NCBI RefSeq assembly: GCF_900163865.1
Contig: NZ_FUKU01000026.1
Span: forward strand, 124,001-188,000
DNA: 64,000 nucleotides
DNA from: Sphingobacterium sp. JB170
GTDB lineage: Bacteria > Bacteroidota > Bacteroidia > Sphingobacteriales > Sphingobacteriaceae
Reading direction: 5' to 3'
The notes under the pieces are model-generated. The model saw nothing but the letters and a program-made list of their open reading frames with translations. It did not search any database and was not told the origin of the DNA. Position numbers and translations under genes: made by a program. Shown one piece after another: positions 35,673-45,411 of the stretch. The stretch's first letter is position 1; each line of letters starts with the position of its first letter.

Positions 35673-36865
35673 TATATTGTCCCCACTACAACCTTCCTAG
35701 ATTGTGGTGATTCATTTAATTCTTCTTTATTCTTTAATTCCTCTACATTCCTACTCACACTGAGGATAATTCCTAATGCAATACTGGTAAATAATATCGA
35801 GGTCCCCCCCATACTTACTAACGGAAGTGGAACACCGGTAACCGGCCCCAATCCAACTGCCACACCCATATTTGACAGCGCCTGTATCGTCAAACTAAAG
35901 CCAAGCCCTGCTGCTAAAAAAGCACCGAATGCGCGTGGCGATAAAGTCACAATACGAATACATCGATACATCAGTGCAAGGTAAAGAAACAATAAAATTG
36001 CGCCACCCAGTGTCCCGTACTCTTCAATTATAATCGCGAAAATAAAATCGGAATAGGGATGCGGTAACAAATTACGTCCTACGCTATTCCCTGCCCCTTT
36101 TCCGAAAAACTCTCCCGACGCAATCGTCATTTTTGCAAGCTTGGCTTGGTAGTTTTTATCTTCTTGAAAAGGTACCGGATTTCCCGTAGCCTGTTCCGTA
36201 CGAAAAAAACCTTCGATTCGACTTAAATAGGTTGCCCTTCTTGGTCCGATAAGTATCACCAGCACGAGTAGAAATCCCCCCCCCACACAAACAATGCCTA
36301 TCTGCTTAGCGCTAATACGACCAATAAGAAGTAACAGAACGCAGGTACCAAATAACATCAGGGCTGTTGACAAATTCGCCCACGCAATCAAAATAAACAC
36401 CGCACAAACGGCCCCCATAATAGGAACAAATGAGCGCTTCACATCTTTGATATCCTCCTGTTTACGCGAGAGCATCCGCGCAAGAAAGGTGATTAAGGCC
36501 AGCTTTGCTAAATCTGACGTTTGAAACGTTTGATTAATCACCGGAATTGTAACCCAGCGACTTGCATCGTTTACGCTATTGCCACCGATCAATGTAAAAA
36601 GCAACAAGGGTATCGTTATCAGCATTAGCAATTTAGATATACCTGCATAATAACGATAATCCAACTTGTGCGACAGATACATCAACACCAACCCGATGGC
36701 GATGATCGAGAAATGCTTAACTAAGTACATCTCCGTGCCTTTACCCTCTTTATAGGCCAAAGTTCCAACTGAACTGTATACGGCAAGCAAAGACCAGCCA
36801 GATAGGATAATAACAATTATCCATATCCACTTATCTCCTCGTAGCTTACTAAATATCTGTTCCAT
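35672..36865 (-). CDS. ftsW: Division septum glycosyltransferase FtsW
   Basis: 397 aa SEDS protein with about ten transmembrane helices. DASRWVTIP carries the W-R-W-type periplasmic loop, DFIFAIIIEEYGTLGG is the SEDS signature, and VGLGPVTGVPLPLVSMGGTS the conserved PLP motif. With FtsI it polymerises lipid II at the septum. Two G homopolymers occur in the coding strand: nine Gs (36276-36284) and seven (35804-35810). The position in the cluster between murD and murG is standard. Confidence 0.96.
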   Translation of the reverse strand: MEQIFSKLRGDKWIWIIVIILSGWSLLAVYSSVGTLAYKEGKGTEMYLVKHFSIIAIGLVLMYLSHKLDYRYYAGISKLLMLITIPLLLFTLIGGNSVNDASRWVTIPVINQTFQTSDLAKLALITFLARMLSRKQEDIKDVKRSFVPIMGAVCAVFILIAWANLSTALMLFGTCVLLLLIGRISAKQIGIVCVGGGFLLVLVILIGPRRATYLSRIEGFFRTEQATGNPVPFQEDKNYQAKLAKMTIASGEFFGKGAGNSVGRNLLPHPYSDFIFAIIIEEYGTLGGAILLFLYLALMYRCIRIVTLSPRAFGAFLAAGLGFSLTIQALSNMGVAVGLGPVTGVPLPLVSMGGTSILFTSIALGIILSVSRNVEELKNKEELNESPQSRKVVVGTI

Positions 36866-36876
36866 TATTTAATCTT

Positions 36877-38250
36877 TTAAAGGCTCATTACAGCTTCTTT
36901 AAACTTATCACCTCGTTCTTCAAAATTCTTAAACCAATCGAAACTGGCACACGCTGGCGAAAGAAGAACGGTATCACCCTTTTTTGCTAAGTATGACGAA
37001 ATTTCTACGGCGTCCTTCATCGAGGAGGCATTCACGATAACATCGGTATCATCCTCAAAAGACTCATGAATTCGTGTTGAGTCTTTACCAATACACACAA
37101 TGGCTTTCACTTTGGTTTTAACCAAATCACGCAACATTTCGTAATCATTCCCTTTATCAACTCCACCCATAATGAGGACAATATCCGGCGAAAAACTCTC
37201 GAGAGCGTACCAAACAGAGTTAACGTTTGTTCCTTTCGAGTCGTTGATATAGTTCACCCCACCTATACAAGCGACATGCTCCAAACGATGTGGAATGTTC
37301 ACATAGGACTCCATACTTTCTTTCATCGTCTGGTTGCGCAGCTCCTGTACTTTCGCTATTAACCCAGAGGCCATATTATTGTAGACGTTATGTTTTCCCT
37401 GAAGGGATAGTTCTTCGATATTCATCGTAAAAGTGTCTTTGTTAGGTACGTTAATTATAATATTATTTGAGCCGTCAAGGTGCGCCCCTACTTGAACATC
37501 CCCTAATTGGGTAAATGGCAAGTATGTCGCATCGGTTTTATATTCCGCTAATCCTTGAACGGTAAGTTCATCGTCTGCACAGTAAATAAAGTAGTCGCTC
37601 TCACGTTGATTTCGAATTATGCGAAATTTCGAAGCGATGTAATTTTCAATTTTATGGTCGTAGCGATCTAAATGATCCGGCGTTACATTTAGCAGCACAG
37701 CAACGTCAGCACGAAAATGATACATATCATCCAACATAAAACTCGAGATTTCCAAAACATACACGTCAAAATTTTCACGTGCAACTTGCAATGCAAAACT
37801 TTTCCCAATGTTTCCCGCCAGGCCGATATTTACGCCTCCTTTTTGTAACATGTGGTAGGTTAACATTGTTGTAGTCGATTTACCGTTAGACCCCGTGATA
37901 CAGTACAATGTAGCGTCGGTATATTGCGCTGCAAATTCAATCTCCGATATCACAAGCACACCTGAAGCCTTTAGCTGCGTAATGAGCGGAGCGTGTTCGG
38001 GAATTCCAGGGCTTTTTACGATCAGGTCGGCCCGCAAGATCTTGTCGACACTGTGCTGCCCCTGTTCAAAGGCAATCGATTCATATACTAATGTTTCTTC
38101 AAAGGATGTGGCGATAACACCCTTATCCGAAACAAATACATCGAAACCTTTCTCTTTGCCTAATATTGCAGCACCAATACCGCTTTCCCCTGCGCCAAGA
38201 ACGACAAGAAAACCCGACTGTGGATAATATGTATTTTCAATATTTGGCAT
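36877..38250 (-). CDS. murD: UDP-MurNAc-L-alanine--D-glutamate ligase
   Basis: 457 aa. FLVVLGAGESGIGAAILGKE is the N-terminal UDP-binding loop; CITGSNGKSTTTMLTY the P-loop; LNVTPDHLDRY and INDSKGTNVNSVWYAL the substrate and Lys site; the C-terminal LLSPACASFDWF is diagnostic. It adds D-Glu to UDP-MurNAc-L-Ala. One nucleotide separates it from mraY upstream. Confidence 0.96.
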   Translation of the reverse strand: MPNIENTYYPQSGFLVVLGAGESGIGAAILGKEKGFDVFVSDKGVIATSFEETLVYESIAFEQGQHSVDKILRADLIVKSPGIPEHAPLITQLKASGVLVISEIEFAAQYTDATLYCITGSNGKSTTTMLTYHMLQKGGVNIGLAGNIGKSFALQVARENFDVYVLEISSFMLDDMYHFRADVAVLLNVTPDHLDRYDHKIENYIASKFRIIRNQRESDYFIYCADDELTVQGLAEYKTDATYLPFTQLGDVQVGAHLDGSNNIIINVPNKDTFTMNIEELSLQGKHNVYNNMASGLIAKVQELRNQTMKESMESYVNIPHRLEHVACIGGVNYINDSKGTNVNSVWYALESFSPDIVLIMGGVDKGNDYEMLRDLVKTKVKAIVCIGKDSTRIHESFEDDTDVIVNASSMKDAVEISSYLAKKGDTVLLSPACASFDWFKNFEERGDKFKEAVMSL

Positions 38251-38251
38251 T

Positions 38252-39496
38252 CTATCTAACTTTTAAGGTTACTATCGTTAAAATTGCTAGAATAATGGAC
38301 ACGATGAAGAACCGCATAACGATCTTTGATTCGTGATACCCCTTTTTTTGATAATGGTGGTGAACCGGCGACATTAAAAAGATACGCCTACCTTCTCCAT
38401 ACTTCTTTTTTGTATATTTGAAATACGATACCTGTAGTATAACTGATACATTCTCAATGAGAAATACGCCACATAAAATAGGTATCAACAACTCTTTGCG
38501 AATAAGTATTGCAAAGGCCGCAATGATTCCTCCAATAGCCAAACTTCCCGTATCACCCATAAACACCTGCGCTGGGAATGCATTGTACCATAAAAAACCG
38601 GTACACGCCCCCACAAAAGCACCTGCAAAAATCACGAGCTCGCCGGAGTTTGGGATATACATGATGTTCAAGTAATCCGAAAAGATAACGTTACCCGAAA
38701 CATAAGCTAAGATGGCCAGAGTAATCCCAATAATAGCAGATGTACCCGTTGCGAGCCCATCGATACCATCGGTAATGTTGGCCCCGTTAGAAACCGCAGT
38801 CACAATAAAAACAACAACGATCAAAAACACAATAAAAGTAGCCAAGCTACTATTCAACCCGAACATACTAAGCACCTTAGCGTAGTCAAATTCATTGTTT
38901 TTATAAAATGGAATATTCGTTTTAGTTGACTTTACATTTTCCGCATAATAGCGCTCACCCGTTTGGGTGTCGGTCATTATTTGAACAGCCTTGGTTGAGG
39001 TGGGGTTTTGAACCTGTTGACGCGCAACAATATCAGGATGAAAATACATCGTAATAGCGATCAAAGTCCCCAAACCAATTTGCCCAATAACTTTAAAGCG
39101 ACCAGCCAAACCTTCTTTATTTTTTTTAAATACTTTTATATAATCGTCCAAGAAGCCGATCGCACCCATCCATACGGTAGTAATGATCAAAATGATGACG
39201 TAGATATTATCCAATTTCGCAAACAGTAGCGTAGGAATTAATATCCCCGCAATAATTATTAGCCCACCCATGGTTGGTGTTCCGGCTTTTTGCTTCTCCC
39301 CGTCCAGACCTAGGTCCCTAATTGTTTCACCAACTTGCTTGTTATGGAGCGCTCTTATCAACCGCCCACCGAATACTGTGGTAATAATCAACGAAACAAT
39401 AACAGCCATAGCCGTCCGAAACGAGATGTATTGAAACAACCCCGCTCCAGGTATATGCATATTTTCTTGTAACCACGTAAATAAGTAATATAACAT
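38252..39496 (-). CDS. mraY: Phospho-MurNAc-pentapeptide translocase MraY
   Basis: 414 aa, about ten transmembrane helices. [53 protein letters not shown] and [13 protein letters not shown] are the conserved cytoplasmic loops; the Asp residues and HHH bind Mg2+ and substrate. It makes lipid I. It is longer than E. coli MraY (360 aa) owing to an insertion near residues 150-215 (contains [13 protein letters not shown]), a Bacteroidota trait. Confidence 0.96.
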   Translation of the reverse strand: MLYYLFTWLQENMHIPGAGLFQYISFRTAMAVIVSLIITTVFGGRLIRALHNKQVGETIRDLGLDGEKQKAGTPTMGGLIIIAGILIPTLLFAKLDNIYVIILIITTVWMGAIGFLDDYIKVFKKNKEGLAGRFKVIGQIGLGTLIAITMYFHPDIVARQQVQNPTSTKAVQIMTDTQTGERYYAENVKSTKTNIPFYKNNEFDYAKVLSMFGLNSSLATFIVFLIVVVFIVTAVSNGANITDGIDGLATGTSAIIGITLAILAYVSGNVIFSDYLNIMYIPNSGELVIFAGAFVGACTGFLWYNAFPAQVFMGDTGSLAIGGIIAAFAILIRKELLIPILCGVFLIENVSVILQVSYFKYTKKKYGEGRRIFLMSPVHHHYQKKGYHESKIVMRFFIVSIILAILTIVTLKVR

Positions 39497-39498
39497 CT

Positions 39499-40953
39499 CT
39501 ATTGTTCGTTAAATGTTTCTTCTAATATTTCCCTATCATCGAAATGATGTCTAACGCCTGAAATCTCTTGATACTTTTCGTGCCCCTTCCCTGCTACTAA
39601 AACAACGTCACCGGGTTGGGCCAAATGGCAAGCGGCACGTATAGCCTCTCGTCTTTCTGCGATAGTAAAAACGTTCTTACGATCTTTACTATCCACGCCT
39701 AGCTCCATGTCACGAATGATCGCCAGTGGATCTTCTGTCCTCGGATTATCAGAAGTAATGATAACTTTATCGCTCAAACGAACCGCAGTCTTTGCCATCT
39801 CGGGCCGTTTGGTTTTATCACGATCCCCACCGCAACCCAAAACAGTGATTATCTGTTGTTTTCCTTGACGCAATTCCCGTATGGTGGAGAGCACATTTTC
39901 AACAGCATCGGGGGTGTGAGCGTAGTCGACTACGCCAACCACGCCATTTTTAGCATGCACCACCTCAAAGCGTCCTTCAGCACCTACAATTTCACTCATC
40001 ATCGTCAATACCTTCATTGTTTCTTGTTCCAGTAGGATTGCCGTGCCATAGACCGCCAACAGGTTGTAAGCATTAAATCCACCAACGAGTTTCACCCACA
40101 CTTGATGACTATCGATTTCTAGCAGCATCCCGTCAAAATGACTTTCGATAATCTTCGCCTTAAAGTCGGCCATATTTTTCAAACCGTAGGTTTTTTTATG
40201 GCCAAACGTATTTTGAAGCATAACCATACCGTTGCGATCATCATGATTGGTTAAAGCAAATGCAAAACGATCCAAATCGTCGAAAAACTTTTTCTTCGCG
40301 TTGATATAATTAGCAAACGTCGAATGGAAATCTAAATGATCGTGTGTAATATTCGTAAAAACCCCACCTGCAAAGCGTAATCCAGCAGTACGTTGCTGCA
40401 CAATCGCATGGGAACTAACCTCCATGAAACAGTAATCACAACCTTGGTCGACCATTCTACGCAACAACGAGTTCAAGACTATAGGATCTGGCGTGGTGTG
40501 CGTTGCTGCAATTATTTCACTACCAATTCTGTTCTCAACAGTGGATATCAAACCAACGTGATAACCCAAATTTTCAAATAAATTAAATAATAGGGTCGCG
40601 ATGGTCGTCTTACCATTGGTGCCGGTAACACCGACAAGTTTTAGTTCTTTTGAAGGATCACCGTAAAAATTTGTCGCTAACAAACCCAGCACATACGAGG
40701 TGTCGGCAACTAAAACATAGGTTACATCATCGTTAAACACGACAGGATATTCGTCAAGTACGATTACTTTAGCACCTTGAGCGATCGCTTTATCAACATA
40801 CAGGTGACCATCGGTATGTTCACCTCGAACTGCAACAAACAAACTGTCATCCACTGCGATTCGAGAATCGAAACACAACGACAAGACATCAACCTCAAGT
40901 TCTCCTTGAAATTGCTGAACGGGAATCGCATGTAATAGTTCTTTCAGCTTCAT
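39499..40953 (-). CDS. murE: UDP-MurNAc-tripeptide synthetase MurE (meso-DAP type)
   Basis: 484 aa. P-loop [30 protein letters not shown], the carbamylated-Lys region and [15 protein letters not shown] are in order. The DNPR motif ([10 protein letters not shown]) near the C-terminus is the specificity loop for meso-diaminopimelate rather than lysine. It adds the third residue of the stem peptide. Four nucleotides separate it from ftsI upstream and two from mraY downstream. Confidence 0.97.
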   Translation of the reverse strand: MKLKELLHAIPVQQFQGELEVDVLSLCFDSRIAVDDSLFVAVRGEHTDGHLYVDKAIAQGAKVIVLDEYPVVFNDDVTYVLVADTSYVLGLLATNFYGDPSKELKLVGVTGTNGKTTIATLLFNLFENLGYHVGLISTVENRIGSEIIAATHTTPDPIVLNSLLRRMVDQGCDYCFMEVSSHAIVQQRTAGLRFAGGVFTNITHDHLDFHSTFANYINAKKKFFDDLDRFAFALTNHDDRNGMVMLQNTFGHKKTYGLKNMADFKAKIIESHFDGMLLEIDSHQVWVKLVGGFNAYNLLAVYGTAILLEQETMKVLTMMSEIVGAEGRFEVVHAKNGVVGVVDYAHTPDAVENVLSTIRELRQGKQQIITVLGCGGDRDKTKRPEMAKTAVRLSDKVIITSDNPRTEDPLAIIRDMELGVDSKDRKNVFTIAERREAIRAACHLAQPGDVVLVAGKGHEKYQEISGVRHHFDDREILEETFNEQ

Positions 40954-40957
40954 ATCC

Positions 40958-43078
40958 TTAATTCAATGCCAATATGATTGGCGTACCAACTTTCGATTTT
41001 GTTCCCGCGGCAAGCGACTGGTTGATGACTTTACCTTTTCCGGTAACATGTGTCTTAAACCCCGCATTTTCCATTACATATATCGCATCGGTCAACCCCA
41101 TCCCCTGTACATTAGGAACGACACCTTCTTTGATACTCGTCTCCACAAATGGGATTCCTTTACCGGCCGTATCTACATTTTGCACGAGTGCACTCCAATT
41201 AGTCGGTCGAAATCCTAATGCTTGATAAACTGCATTCGAAGCCTCTTTGGATCCGACGAGCGTCAATGGAATTGTTGACCCCACGGTATTCACTTTTCTA
41301 CTTGCAAATGTCTTATGTAACCCCATATCGTTAGCAAAAACCATATCGGCCAACTCTTTAAACACAGGCCCCGCTGTTGTCGCCCCGTAATACCCTTTTC
41401 TTGGATTTCTAATAACCACAATCATGGAATACTTCGGATCTTCCGCTGGAAAATAGCCAGCAAATGAGGACTGATAACGCCGAGCACCATACCCTCGAGC
41501 ACCATCGTTCATTTGCGCAGTCCCAGTTTTACCACCAGAGCTGTAAAGCGGAGAACTTAACGTTTTTCCGGTTCCTTTTACCATCACTCGCTCGAGCATA
41601 TCCTGTGCCTGACGAATAGCATCAGGCGAAGCAATACGCTCTCTAAGAACACGCGCATCGAACTTTTCAATGGTGTTTCCTAAATGCCGTATCTCCTTGA
41701 CAAAAAGGGGGGCTAGGAGCTTACCATCATTTGCAACGGCATTGTAAAAAGCCAACGTTTGCAACGGAGTTAGTCGAAGCTCATACCCATACGCCATCTG
41801 CACTAAGGAAAGCTTACTCCATGTGCGACTATCGGGAGATTTAACCCACGGTTTTGTTTCCCCGGGAATCTGCAAGCCTAATGGATCTCCAAGGCCAAAA
41901 TCATGCAGCTTTTCCGTATATTTTTCTGGATGCTCGGAATAGAACGTATTCACTAATTTTGCAATTCCCACATTTGAGGATTGCTCGAATGCCTCACTAA
42001 CGGTCATAACCGATTTCTTTGGCGCATGTGAATCACGAATGGTGTGCGAGGGAACTTTATACGTTCCGTTTCCAACGTCCACGGTCGAGGTGGTATCCAC
42101 ATAATCATCGTCCAAAAGGGCTAAATAGCTTGCCAACTTAAACGTTGAACCAGGATCTGCCCCCTGCGCAATAGCATAATTATATTTCTCACGAAACACA
42201 CCTTCACTATCCCTCGTGAAATTTGCAATCGCCCGCACTTCTCCAGTTTTAACCTCCATTAAAACAACACAACCATTGTCAGCATCGACAGCAATCAACT
42301 GCTTTTCTAAAGCACGTTGTGCCATATCTTGCATATTAACATCGAGCGTAGAAATAATATCAGACCCATCAACCGGCGCGACCTCAACTTCTCGATTTAC
42401 CGGAACCCACACGCCTCCGGCGATCCGCTGCATTATCTGAGAACCACTTTTACCATCGATATAAGAACCATAGGCTCCCTCCAATCCAACTAAAACGGTA
42501 TCTCCTTTAGTATTTTTATAACCAATCGTACGTGCCGCTAGGTTCGTAAAAGGCAATATTCGCTTATTTTGACGCACCGTAACAAGGCTTGTAGGATAAC
42601 GTTTTTTACCATCCCGAAAAGTATGAAGCAAAGGGAAATTTTTAATTATTTTTAAGTCCTGATGCGACACGTCTCGCTGTAGCAGTACGTAGCGATGTCC
42701 CTTAGCGCGTGCGTTCTTCAGTAGCGTTAAATATTGACGTGAAGAACGATCACCAAACTTCTTTTCTAAACGACTTGCCAGCGAGTCGACTTTTGAATTA
42801 AATATATCATTCGCTTCCTCCGGAATCGACATTGCATCAAACCGCACCTCATACTCGGGAACCGACGTCGCTAACAAGCTACCGTCATTCGAGTAAATAT
42901 TCCCACGAACCGCCTCAATAGTTCGCTCGCGAATCGTCAAGCTATCAACCATCGCGCGCCACTCCGCACCATCTACATATTGCAAATGAATCAATTTCCC
43001 AAATACCAGCAAAGCACCAAACACCATAAGCCCGAATGCCAGGTATACCCTCATAAGTATAGATTTCCTTATATTCAT
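40958..43078 (-). CDS. ftsI: Septal peptidoglycan transpeptidase FtsI/PBP3 with PASTA domain
   Basis: 706 aa class B PBP. N-terminal transmembrane helix (about 8-26), dimerisation domain, then the transpeptidase with GSTFKLASY (SxxK), FEQSSNVGIAKL (SxN) and GGKTGTAQM (KTG). A C-terminal PASTA domain occupies about 645-706 (GVVPNVQGMGLTDAIYVMEN). That makes it longer than E. coli FtsI (588 aa) and like SpoVD in layout, as usual in this phylum. It crosslinks septal peptidoglycan with FtsW. Confidence 0.96.
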   Translation of the reverse strand: MNIRKSILMRVYLAFGLMVFGALLVFGKLIHLQYVDGAEWRAMVDSLTIRERTIEAVRGNIYSNDGSLLATSVPEYEVRFDAMSIPEEANDIFNSKVDSLASRLEKKFGDRSSRQYLTLLKNARAKGHRYVLLQRDVSHQDLKIIKNFPLLHTFRDGKKRYPTSLVTVRQNKRILPFTNLAARTIGYKNTKGDTVLVGLEGAYGSYIDGKSGSQIMQRIAGGVWVPVNREVEVAPVDGSDIISTLDVNMQDMAQRALEKQLIAVDADNGCVVLMEVKTGEVRAIANFTRDSEGVFREKYNYAIAQGADPGSTFKLASYLALLDDDYVDTTSTVDVGNGTYKVPSHTIRDSHAPKKSVMTVSEAFEQSSNVGIAKLVNTFYSEHPEKYTEKLHDFGLGDPLGLQIPGETKPWVKSPDSRTWSKLSLVQMAYGYELRLTPLQTLAFYNAVANDGKLLAPLFVKEIRHLGNTIEKFDARVLRERIASPDAIRQAQDMLERVMVKGTGKTLSSPLYSSGGKTGTAQMNDGARGYGARRYQSSFAGYFPAEDPKYSMIVVIRNPRKGYYGATTAGPVFKELADMVFANDMGLHKTFASRKVNTVGSTIPLTLVGSKEASNAVYQALGFRPTNWSALVQNVDTAGKGIPFVETSIKEGVVPNVQGMGLTDAIYVMENAGFKTHVTGKGKVINQSLAAGTKSKVGTPIILALN

Positions 43079-43103
43079 TTGCCTCTAGTTTTCTTTTTTA
43101 CTT

Positions 43104-43511
43104 TTACTCCGCTTCTTCGTTTACTTCCAGTTTAATTGCAGGCTGTCGACGTTCTTTTAATCCCAATGTATCTGCGCGCTTAGCGATTTCTGATTGCGTT
43201 GTTAATTTCATTAATTCCGCAGAAAGTGACTTATAATCCCAACTCAATTCCTTCACATCTCCGGCTAAACCATCTATGGAACGAACTGTTCTTTCAGCCA
43301 AATGCCTATTTGATATATAAACCAATCCAATTAAAGCAACAAAGGCAGCGAACGGAAGATTCTTGGTCACCAAATAGCTTGAAAGCGGCTTAGCTACAAA
43401 GATCGAACGCAGAAAATGATGCGTTTCCTCAACTTTCTCTTCGACAGATTCCTGAATCTCTTCCTGAACCTCGTCGCTTAATTCTTTACTTTTTATTGTA
43501 TTCCTAGCCAT
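43104..43511 (-). CDS. ftsL: FtsL-like division protein
   Basis: 135 aa. An acidic cytoplasmic stretch rich in Glu, one transmembrane helix (LPFAAFVALIGLVYI, about 52-67), then a periplasmic coiled coil (VKELSWDYKSLSAELMKL) and a short basic/acidic tail with the FtsL-like ADTLGLKE. Sequence similarity within FtsL is always low; position between rsmH and ftsI is the strongest evidence. It forms the FtsQ-FtsL-FtsB bridge. Confidence 0.85.
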   Translation of the reverse strand: MARNTIKSKELSDEVQEEIQESVEEKVEETHHFLRSIFVAKPLSSYLVTKNLPFAAFVALIGLVYISNRHLAERTVRSIDGLAGDVKELSWDYKSLSAELMKLTTQSEIAKRADTLGLKERRQPAIKLEVNEEAE

Positions 43512-43520
43512 AATCTAAGC

Positions 43521-44435
43521 TTAAGTCTGTCGTTCTGCCACTCGCAACTTCGCACTACGTGCTCTATTATTTAACTCCAACTCATCAGCCCCAGCACTTA
43601 TAGCCTTTCTGCTTATAACTTTAAAAGGTTTGATCTCATTACCATAAAAATCCTTCTCTACATCTCCCCTAAACTTTCCCTTTTGCATAAAATTCTTCAC
43701 CAATCTATCCTCTAAGGAATGATAGGACATGACAACCAACCGCCCCGCGGGCTTCAGCACAGCAACAGTTTGCTCCAAAAACTCCTGCAAAGCATCGAGT
43801 TCTTGATTAACCTCAATACGCAATGCCTGAAACACCTGTGCGTGATATTTATGTTCTTTACCTTTAGGTACTAATCGCACAATCGCTTCTTTCAATTCAG
43901 CAACTGTTTCAATGCCCTTGGTTAAACGAGCTACAACAATCGCTTTCGCGAGTGTACGCGCATTTTGAATTTCACCGTACATCCCAAAAATGCGATGTAA
44001 TTCCGCCTCGCTGTATGTATTTAGCACTTTCTTAGCGTCCAAGTCAGCTACCTGATCCATGCGCATGTCTAGGTCAGCATCGTAACGAATTGAAAAACCT
44101 CTTTCCGGCGAATCAAACTGATGCGAGGAAACCCCTAGGTCACCTAAAACCCCATCCACACTGCGTATACCGAGTAATCTTAAATTGTTTTTCAAGAATT
44201 TAAAATTATGCTGCACAAGGGTAAACCGAGGATCGTCAATAGCATTCTCCACTGCATCAGGATCCTGATCAAAAGCAATCAGGCGACCATTCTCACCCAA
44301 GCGGCTTAAAATCTCTCTAGAGTGTCCACCCCCACCAAAAGTAACATCAACATAAACACCATCAGGTTTAATTGCCAGTGCATCCATGCATTCGTTCAAC
44401 ATCACCGGGATATGATATGCGCGAGGATTAGCCAT
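43521..44435 (-). CDS. rsmH: 16S rRNA m4C1402 methyltransferase RsmH
   Basis: 304 aa (formerly MraW). It begins YHIPVMLNECMDALAI; the SAM site is VDVTFGGGGHSREILSR; VDGVLGDLGVSSHQFD and FSIRYDADLDMRMD follow; VVMSYHSLEDRLVKNFM is the C-terminal block. It methylates C1402 in the ribosomal P site. The start overlaps the mraZ end by 8 nt. Confidence 0.97.
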   Translation of the reverse strand: MANPRAYHIPVMLNECMDALAIKPDGVYVDVTFGGGGHSREILSRLGENGRLIAFDQDPDAVENAIDDPRFTLVQHNFKFLKNNLRLLGIRSVDGVLGDLGVSSHQFDSPERGFSIRYDADLDMRMDQVADLDAKKVLNTYSEAELHRIFGMYGEIQNARTLAKAIVVARLTKGIETVAELKEAIVRLVPKGKEHKYHAQVFQALRIEVNQELDALQEFLEQTVAVLKPAGRLVVMSYHSLEDRLVKNFMQKGKFRGDVEKDFYGNEIKPFKVISRKAISAGADELELNNRARSAKLRVAERQT

Positions 44436-44901
44436 TTAAACCTCCTTCCAGATCAAATCCACCCATCACCTGCTCCGCTAAATCTGAAAAATCCTCTGTC
44501 GCCAACTCTACCATTTGCCTATCATACTCTGACTTGGACCACACTTCGATTTTCCGAAGGTTACACGCTAAGACGAGCTCACTACCCACTTCCGCATACT
44601 CTAACAGACTCTTTGGTAACAAAACCCGCCCAGCCGAATCCAACATCAATTCGGTAGCACCGCTCGTAAATTTGCGCACAAACTCTCTCCCCTTTTTCTG
44701 AAACTGACTGAGGCGCGAAAGTTGATCCAAAATCTTATTCCATTCACCGCGCGTATAAACAACTAAATTCTTCTCGAAACCACGATTCACCACAAGCCCT
44801 TCACGCTCGACATCAGGCAATTGCCTTTTGAGCCCGGCAGGAACAACCATTCTTCCTTTGGCGTCCAACTTGCATTCGTATTCTCCGATTAAATAATCCA
44901 T
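44428..44901 (-). CDS. mraZ: Transcriptional regulator MraZ
   Basis: 157 aa with two SpoVT/AbrB repeats: GEYECKLDAKGRMVVPAGLK near residue 6 and ELMLDSAGRVLLPKSLLEYA near 80. The D-x-x-G-R-(V/M)-x-(L/V)-P motif is present in both. MraZ oligomers bind TGGGN repeats upstream of mraZ and usually repress the dcw cluster. Matching boxes occur at 44940-44964, so the regulator and its operator are both visible. First gene of the 13-gene cluster. Confidence 0.96.
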   Translation of the reverse strand: MDYLIGEYECKLDAKGRMVVPAGLKRQLPDVEREGLVVNRGFEKNLVVYTRGEWNKILDQLSRLSQFQKKGREFVRKFTSGATELMLDSAGRVLLPKSLLEYAEVGSELVLACNLRKIEVWSKSEYDRQMVELATEDFSDLAEQVMGGFDLEGGLNG

Positions 44902-44932
44902 TTATTTATATCACTTCTTTCTAATTATAATG

Positions 44933-44940
44933 TAAAAGTA
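44933..44940 (-). promoter_or_regulatory. Probable -7 element of the dcw promoter
   Basis: Minus-strand TACTTTTA differs from TAnnTTTG only in the last base. It lies 32 nt upstream of the mraZ ATG and directly downstream of the TGGGN boxes, a position where bound MraZ would block RNA polymerase. Confidence 0.45.
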
Positions 44941-44964
44941 TACACTTTCTCCCACTTTCCCCCA
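44940..44964 (-). promoter_or_regulatory. MraZ operator (TGGGN boxes, 10-nt period)
   Basis: Minus strand: TGGGG (44964-44960), 5 nt, TGGGA (44954-44950), 5 nt, degenerate TGTAT (44944-44940). The known MraZ site is a row of TGGGN boxes separated by 5 nt. It sits just upstream of the cluster's probable -7 element. Confidence 0.7.
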
Positions 44965-44982
44965 CAATATAACACAAAAAAG

Positions 44983-44991
44983 TTTTCCACA
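44983..44991 (+). promoter_or_regulatory. DnaA-box-like site upstream of mraZ
   Basis: TTTTCCACA fits TTWTNCACA. The same 9-mer occurs three times in the ftsA-ftsZ gap. A single copy here could be chance. Confidence 0.3.
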
Positions 44992-45196
44992 TCGAAAATA
45001 ACGCCACTACAAACGAAACTCGAGTTGGCTAACACCCGCGTACAGCCTTACAAACAAAGGGTTACAAGGTGATCCTCGCGAAAATTAATTTCGTTAGTCA
45101 TCGAAACACCTGGTAATTAGATAAGCAATTTTGGCACATTTACATCTCAAACAAAAGCCTTCAAATACCGAAATTTTCAAGCAACTGCCCCCTTGG

Positions 45197-45253
45197 TGGG
45201 GAAAAGTGGTGTAACCTGTCCCTGTTCTTAAACGGCGGTGGGAGAATGTGTCA
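45197..45253 (+). promoter_or_regulatory. Second TGGGN-type box array upstream of aspS
   Basis: Plus strand: TGGGG (45197), TGGTG (45207), TGTCC (45217) at exact 10-nt steps, then TGGGA (45239) and TGTCA (45249). The segment GTGGGAGAATGTGT closely resembles GTGGGAGAAAGTGT of the mraZ operator. Points towards aspS. Confidence 0.4.
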
Positions 45254-45306
45254 CAAAAGAGAGTAGATTAGAACTACAAACTTTCTTTATTGTCCACGAA
45301 ATGCGA

Positions 45307-45314
45307 TATTTTTG
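45307..45314 (+). promoter_or_regulatory. -7 element for aspS
   Basis: TATTTTTG matches TAnnTTTG. It lies 97 nt upstream of the aspS ATG, just after the second TGGGN array. A TTG 14 nt upstream is closer than usual. Confidence 0.45.
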
Positions 45315-45411
45315 TACGAAATCGAGTTCGTTTGGTATATCCCGCCGTGAAACAATGCGACGTGCGTGCTTATGCTCATTTTGTATAAATTTTTAAAATT
45401 TCTAGTTTATA

